Shown: positions 7,004 to 10,759 of the stretch, piece after piece | How the letters are laid out: every line of letters starts with the position of its first letter | How positions within the stretch are numbered: the stretch's first letter is position 1 | DNA from: Planctomycetaceae bacterium | GTDB taxonomy: Bacteria > Planctomycetota > Planctomycetia > Pirellulales > Pirellulaceae | Assembly: GCA_002702965.1 (NCBI GenBank) | Contig: PADE01000022.1 | Span: forward strand, 69,303-80,061 | Length of the DNA: 10,759 nt | Direction: 5' to 3' | Translations under genes and position numbers: made by a program | Notes under the pieces: generated by a model | The model's input: only the letters and a program-made list of their open reading frames with translations | Told to the model about the DNA's origin: nothing | Databases searched by the model: none

Positions 7004-7985
7004 TATCCCGCGCGGGGACATTCCAACCGTCATGACAAAAACGAACTGGGGCGCCATTGCGCCGCTCACCGACGCACAGATTGAGGCTGTCAGACCCCCC
7101 AAGAACGACGTCGACTCCTGGAAGCCCTACGCGTTTCTCTCAGAACCGGAACGGTCTTCCGACGGCGCGATTGTCGATGTAGCCACGATTTTTCTTACCA
7201 ACCGCGAATGTCCGTTTCGGTGCGTATTCTGCGACCTGTGGAAAAACACCACCGATCAACGGGTGCCTTTAGGCGCAATCCCCAAACAGATTGCATTCGC
7301 GCTAGACCAACTGCCGCGGTGCCATTCCGTAAAGCTCTACAACAGCGGGAACTTTTTTGACCGCCAGGCAATCCCGCTCGAAGACCACCGCGCCATCGGG
7401 CAACTGGTTGGTGATTTTGACACCGTGATCGTGGAAAATCACCCGTCGCTTTGTAATGACGAGTGTCTGCGATTTCGCGATCGGTTGAACGGGCGTCTGG
7501 AAATGGCTCTCGGGTTGGAGACCGCACATCCGCAAGTCCTCGCGCGCCTGAACAAGCGGATGTCGCCAGAGACTTTCCAACGCGCCGTCGAATTCCTGGT
7601 CCAAGAACAGATCCCGGTACGGTCTTTCATCCTACTGCGTCCACCTTATCTGGGCGAATCGGTCGCCCGTGAGTGGGCCGTCCGATCTCTTCGATTTGCA
7701 TTCGATTGCGGAATCGAATGCTGTACGATTATCCCCACCCGGAAAGGCAACGGAGCGCTGGAACAACTTGCTCAAATCGACCAATTCTCAACGCCTCAAC
7801 TGGCTTCACTGGAGGCCGTATTTACAGCCGGACTGGAAATGGAGCGAGGTCGTGTCTTCGTCGATTTGTGGGATCTGGACCGCTTGAGCACGTGCCGACT
7901 CTGCGCCGCGGAGCGGAAACAGCGTCTGCTCCGCATGAATCTATCTCAACGTGTGCTGCCAGCGGTGCGCTGCGGCGTCTGTTGA
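6996..7985 (+). CDS. Radical SAM enzyme with C-terminal Cys4 tail
   Basis: CPFRCVFC (Cys72, Cys76 and Cys79 from the ATG at 6996) is the CX3CX2C motif that holds the [4Fe-4S] cluster of radical SAM enzymes, which cleave S-adenosylmethionine to a 5'-deoxyadenosyl radical. Downstream are KLYNSGNFFD (about 113-122), GLETAHP (173-179) and LLRPPYLGE (213-221). The layout recalls the TIGR01210/archaeosine-synthase-beta (RaSEA)-like and Elp3-like branch; this is recalled from motif style, not a search. The C-terminus carries CRLC (300-303) and CGVC (326-329), a probable zinc or auxiliary cluster site. The start is uncertain: 6996 overlaps the upstream stop by eight bases, 6978 adds six residues, and 7032 (MTKTNW) removes twelve. 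The substrate is unknown. The overlap argues for coupled expression with the amide ligase. Confidence 0.85.
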   Translation: MSDIPRGDIPTVMTKTNWGAIAPLTDAQIEAVRPPKNDVDSWKPYAFLSEPERSSDGAIVDVATIFLTNRECPFRCVFCDLWKNTTDQRVPLGAIPKQIAFALDQLPRCHSVKLYNSGNFFDRQAIPLEDHRAIGQLVGDFDTVIVENHPSLCNDECLRFRDRLNGRLEMALGLETAHPQVLARLNKRMSPETFQRAVEFLVQEQIPVRSFILLRPPYLGESVAREWAVRSLRFAFDCGIECCTIIPTRKGNGALEQLAQIDQFSTPQLASLEAVFTAGLEMERGRVFVDLWDLDRLSTCRLCAAERKQRLLRMNLSQRVLPAVRCGVC

Positions 7986-7993
7986 GCGGGGCA

Positions 7994-8031
7994 CCACGAC
8001 GGCCGCTCGCACTCGTCGTGGACCGTCGGCC
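7994..8031 (+). repeat. Intercistronic hairpin with alternative pairing
   Basis: CCACGAC (7994-8000) pairs perfectly with GTCGTGG (8015-8021). GGCCG (8001-8005), inside the loop, is complementary to CGGCC (8027-8031), so two mutually exclusive stems are possible. It lies in the 103-base gap between the radical SAM gene and the dehydratase gene, the longest spacer in the cluster. It could separate expression of the two halves or protect a processed mRNA end. No T-tract follows. Confidence 0.4.
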
Positions 8032-8088
8032 ACAAGCCCTTTTCGCGACCGCCTACGCGGCTTGCCAACGCGTTCCAAGCGACATACG

Positions 8089-8544
8089 ATGCCCCTGTTT
8101 CGACCCATTGACCGCCGCGTATCCATGGACATCCCAGACATTCGCGAAGCGATTCCTCATCGGCCGCCGATGCTACTGGTCGACGAGATTGTCGAGCGCA
8201 CCGAAAGCCAGATCACCTGCCGCAAGACGTTTCAGCAGGACGAGTTCTTTTTTCGGGGCCATTACCCGGGAGAACCCATTGTTCCGGGAGTCATCCTCTG
8301 TGAGAGCGCAATGCAGGCCGGAGCAATCCTGTTGTCCCCATTTATCGCAGAAACAACTGGAATTCCGGTCGCCACGCGGATGAACGACGTCAAGTTCCGC
8401 CAGATCGTCCGTCCCGGTGATACGGTCGAACTGATCGTTGAGCTCACGGAACACCTGGCCAATGCATTTTTCCTGCGAGCCCGTGTGCACCTCGATGACA
8501 AAGTCGCGGTGCGCTTCGAATTTGCGTGTACCGTGACCTCCTGA
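8089..8544 (+). CDS. FabZ/FabA-like 3-hydroxyacyl-ACP dehydratase (hot-dog fold)
   Basis: The 151-residue product matches the FabZ dehydratase, which removes water from 3-hydroxyacyl-thioesters in fatty acid elongation. It has the family opening IPHRPPMLLVDEI (22-34), the catalytic histidine His58 in FRGHYPGEPIVPGV, and the catalytic acid Glu72 in CESAMQAG. The spacing between the two is as in FabZ. The frame is open back to 7951, overlapping the radical SAM gene, but that extension is Arg-rich and passes through a hairpin, so it is rejected. Starts at 8089 and 8125 (MDIPDIREAI) are both possible; 8089 gives the usual length of about 150. It lies next to a FabI-like reductase, consistent with consecutive steps on one acyl substrate. 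Whether it serves general or specialised synthesis cannot be told, so no gene symbol is given. Confidence 0.88.
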   Translation: MPLFRPIDRRVSMDIPDIREAIPHRPPMLLVDEIVERTESQITCRKTFQQDEFFFRGHYPGEPIVPGVILCESAMQAGAILLSPFIAETTGIPVATRMNDVKFRQIVRPGDTVELIVELTEHLANAFFLRARVHLDDKVAVRFEFACTVTS

Positions 8545-8557
8545 TTCCGGGTATTAC

Positions 8558-8561
8558 GGAG
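8558..8561 (+). promoter_or_regulatory. Shine-Dalgarno site for the 26-codon ORF
   Basis: GGAG is followed nine bases later by the ATG at 8571. It is a better ribosome-binding site than anything just before the FabI-like start at 8648, which suggests ribosomes load here. Confidence 0.45.
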
Positions 8562-8570
8562 AAACGTAAC

Positions 8571-8651
8571 ATGCCCGACGCCAACCATCCGCGCAGCGCC
8601 CTGGCATCGCCCGATTATCCGTCCCCCAGCGAGTGGAATGGGCTGACATGA
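8571..8651 (+). CDS. Possible 26-residue ORF coupled to the FabI-like gene
   Basis: The ORF starts at an ATG nine bases after GGAG and encodes 26 residues beginning MPDANHPRSALASPDY and ending SEWNGLT. It is rich in Pro and Ser and resembles no family I know. Its stop shares ATGA with the start of the next gene, the usual sign of translational coupling. It lies 26 bases after the dehydratase stop. It may be a coupling leader that delivers ribosomes to the reductase, a real small protein, or chance. The good ribosome-binding site and the exact overlap favour translation. Confidence 0.4.
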   Translation: MPDANHPRSALASPDYPSPSEWNGLT

Positions 8652-9457
8652 CAAAGGACTTTCTGGAACTGGAAGACAAGACGGTGCTAGTCATGGGCGT
8701 CGCCAATCGAAAGAGCATCGCCTACAGAATCGGCGCGACTTTGGCATCATCTGGGGCTCGCGTCTTGTATACGGTGCGAACAGAAGAACGCCGCGAGCAG
8801 CTCACTTCGCTGCTCGCCGGCCAAGAGATTTTCGTCTGCGACGTCGAATCGGTAGAAAACGTGGAACAGCTGGCACGCGACGTCGGAGCTGCACATCCGG
8901 TCTTGCACGGCCTAGTCCATTCGATTGCCTTTGCCGACTACGAAGGGGAAGTCAAGCCGTTCCACGAAACCAGCAAGTCGCAGTTTCTGCGCGCTGTCGA
9001 CATCTCCTGCTATTCCCTGATGGCGGTATCCAACGCGCTGAAAGGACTACTGGACCCACAAGCCTCGGTGGTGACTATTTCGATTTCAACAACCACCATG
9101 GCCAGCGAAAACTACGGATTCATGGCACCGGTCAAAGCAGCCCTCGATTCATCGTTGTCTTTCTTGGCCAAATCATTCAGCCGCTTCTCGGAGGTCCGCT
9201 TCAACGCGGTCGGCCCGAGTCTGCTCAAGACATCGGCCTCGGCAGGAATCCCGGGTTACGTCGATTCGTATCTTTATGCCGAGCGCGTGATCCCCCGCGG
9301 GAGCGCTTTACAGACCCAGGAGGCGGCCAACGTAGCGGCCTTTCTTCTCAGTCCGCGCTCGTCGGGAATCAACGGCCAGACCTTGATCGTCGACGCCGCC
9401 ATGGCGACCAACTTCTTTGACCGCGAGATCGTTCGCCGTGTCATGGAAGCGGAATAA
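8648..9457 (+). CDS. Divergent FabI-like enoyl-ACP reductase (SDR family)
   Basis: The 269-residue product has the FabI pattern: the nucleotide-binding GVANRKSIAYRIG (17-29), which replaces the GxxxGxG of ordinary SDRs, CDVES (64-68), HSIAFA (91-96), and the catalytic pair Tyr156 and Lys163 in YGFMAPVK with FabI's six-residue spacing. FabI reduces enoyl-ACP with NAD(P)H in the last step of each elongation cycle. Several FabI positions differ. The first active-site tyrosine (Tyr146 in E. coli) is Ile146, the Gly of HSIGF is Ala, the NAISAGPIRT segment reads NAVGPSLLKT, and the C-terminal VDGG is VDAA. The ATG at 8648 overlaps the small ORF's stop; a GTG at 8633 would add five residues. It may be a specialised reductase rather than the cell's housekeeping FabI, hence no symbol. 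It converges with the symporter gene 30 bases away. Confidence 0.85.
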   Translation: MTKDFLELEDKTVLVMGVANRKSIAYRIGATLASSGARVLYTVRTEERREQLTSLLAGQEIFVCDVESVENVEQLARDVGAAHPVLHGLVHSIAFADYEGEVKPFHETSKSQFLRAVDISCYSLMAVSNALKGLLDPQASVVTISISTTTMASENYGFMAPVKAALDSSLSFLAKSFSRFSEVRFNAVGPSLLKTSASAGIPGYVDSYLYAERVIPRGSALQTQEAANVAAFLLSPRSSGINGQTLIVDAAMATNFFDREIVRRVMEAE

Positions 9458-9487
9458 CAGGCCTGCATGCGTTGGAGATGTGTCTCG

Positions 9488-10759
9488 CTAGTCTTGGCCC
9501 TTGACGACCGCCCGCCAGGTGAGCTTGCGGGTTATCTCGAGATCAGCCGGTGGAAGCACCGAGCCGACCACGGCGGCGATCAGGAATGTGCCAACCGCCG
9601 AGAGCGGGAGGATCAGGAAGGTTCCCGGGTTGGCATCGGAGATAATCCCCGCGAGGCCAAGCCCGTTGATCAGTTCGGACCACCACGAGACCACCAAGGC
9701 GATCAGCGTGCCGCAGATGGTGGCGACGATGACAGCGGTTTCACCCACGTGAGGCAGGAACATGCCGACTAGGAACATGGCGGCCAGGGGGCCGAGCGCA
9801 CAATTGAAGGTGCGGGCGCTGGCGTCAATGATGTTGAGATCCTCGGGGAGAAACATCAACCCCACAGCCATCGCCGTGCACCCGAGTCCGATGGCAACAG
9901 AGAGCCATCGGGCCAGTTGCAGTTCACGGGCGGCGGTAATGTCCGGGTGTTTCTTTCGAATGAAATCGACGGTCAGCACGGTGGCGACCGAGTTGATGCC
10001 CGAGTCGAGACTGGACATGGCCGCGGCAAAGAGTGCCGCCACGACGAGTCCGGCCGCCCCGACGGGCAGGTGGTGGCCGATGAAGTGAGGAAAGACACGG
10101 TCGGCGACCTTGGCCTGTTGAGGATCGCTGATTCCGTCGACAATTTCGACAGGGTTCTGCGTGTAATAGGTCAACAGGGCCATACCACACAGGGCAAGCA
10201 GGACCATGATCATCAGGTCGCAGCTGAAGTTCACAAGGTTGGCTCGGATGGCCGAGCGGAGCGAGCCCATCGTGAAGTACCGCTGCATGGCGACCTGGTC
10301 ACCAAGGAAAGTGCAGAGGTACCAGAACGAACTGTGCAACAAGGCAAAACCGAGCACGTTGCGTTCGCTGAGGTCCCAGCTCCACAGCGGGGGAAACTCG
10401 TGGCCGCCAGCTCCGGAGTCGGTCATCGTGTTCCACCAGTCAACCGGACCCGTGCTGGTCTCGACCATGATGATCCCCAGGGTCAGAACCGCTCCAATGA
10501 CCAAGATCACCGTTTGCACGACGTCGGTCCAAATGACCGCCTGGATACCCCCCATCACCGTGTAGACCGTGGCCAAAAGCCCGACGGAGACCAGCACGAC
10601 CAGGGTCCATCCGGTCAGGCTAAGGTCGGTGCCAACCAATCCCGCGACGCTGGCGTGGGTGATGTCCGCCACTGCGACCGACGCGGTCAGCACAACCATG
10701 CCCATCCAGAACAGCCGCAACACGAACACGAAGAGGATACTTGCCAGTTGACCGGCGCG
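9488..10759 (-). CDS. Sodium:solute symporter (SSS family), N-terminus outside the window
   Basis: The frame runs open to the right edge, so the first part (on the order of 100 or more residues) is missing; 423 residues are visible. It is an inner-membrane transporter of the sodium/solute symporter family, which couples uptake of a sugar, amino acid, carboxylate or similar solute to sodium entry. About ten hydrophobic segments can be counted. Family signatures are GGIQAVIWTDVVQ after the second visible segment and AAAMSSLDSGINSVATV in the middle, the latter being the classic SSS pattern around the sodium site. A GTG at 10729 is internal, not the start. The solute cannot be deduced. It converges with the FabI-like gene and is probably not part of that cluster. 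Confidence 0.92.
   Translation of the reverse strand, partial: RAGQLASILFVFVLRLFWMGMVVLTASVAVADITHASVAGLVGTDLSLTGWTLVVLVSVGLLATVYTVMGGIQAVIWTDVVQTVILVIGAVLTLGIIMVETSTGPVDWWNTMTDSGAGGHEFPPLWSWDLSERNVLGFALLHSSFWYLCTFLGDQVAMQRYFTMGSLRSAIRANLVNFSCDLMIMVLLALCGMALLTYYTQNPVEIVDGISDPQQAKVADRVFPHFIGHHLPVGAAGLVVAALFAAAMSSLDSGINSVATVLTVDFIRKKHPDITAARELQLARWLSVAIGLGCTAMAVGLMFLPEDLNIIDASARTFNCALGPLAAMFLVGMFLPHVGETAVIVATICGTLIALVVSWWSELINGLGLAGIISDANPGTFLILPLSAVGTFLIAAVVGSVLPPADLEITRKLTWRAVVKGQD

Noticed and set aside
7951..8088. Extended start of the dehydratase gene at 7951
   Set aside because: It would overlap the radical SAM gene and add 46 Arg-rich residues before a normal FabZ-like N-terminus.
7673..8383. 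236-codon plus-strand ORF spanning the radical SAM and dehydratase genes
   Set aside because: It is in another frame across two well-supported genes, and its composition (Arg, Ser, Pro) is that of a shadow frame.

Overview
The window looks like a piece of a Planctomycetota chromosome, probably Pirellulaceae-like. This rests on the moderately GC-rich sequence, the rpmE-prfA-prmC gene order, a dapL-type LL-diaminopimelate aminotransferase and the general style of the proteins. It is a judgement from protein character; no 16S or other marker is present. No rRNA, tRNA, CRISPR array, insertion sequence or phage gene was seen.

Layout, left to right. (1) 1-1110, + strand: the 3' part of a PlsC-type acyltransferase, cut by the window edge. 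(2) 1214-3596, - strand: a translation operon read right to left, rpmE (ribosomal protein L31), prfA (release factor 1) and prmC (the methyltransferase that modifies the release-factor GGQ loop). It converges on the acyltransferase across about 100 bp. (3) 3597-4229: a 633-bp divergent intergenic region with several inverted repeats and two candidate promoters, one firing left into rpmE and one right into dapL. (4) 4230-5462, + strand: dapL, for lysine and peptidoglycan precursor synthesis. (5) 5675-9457, + strand: a tight run of an asparagine-synthetase-like amide ligase with a degenerate glutaminase domain, a radical SAM enzyme with a C-terminal four-cysteine tail, a FabZ/FabA-like hot-dog dehydratase, a possible 26-codon ORF and a divergent FabI-like reductase. 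(6) 9488-10759, - strand: the 3' part of a sodium:solute symporter, cut by the right edge.

Regions 1, 2, 4 and 6 are housekeeping or ordinary transport genes. Region 5 is the unusual part. Short overlaps and small gaps suggest the four enzymes are co-transcribed. They combine an ATP-dependent adenylating/amide-forming enzyme, a radical SAM enzyme and two fatty-acid-type reduction-cycle enzymes, with no ketosynthase or acyl carrier protein in the window. The reductase lacks the first active-site tyrosine of FabI (Ile at the Tyr146 position) while keeping Tyr156 and Lys163. The substrate and product cannot be read from the sequence. A specialised lipid-like or amide-linked metabolite is an inference, not a demonstrated function.
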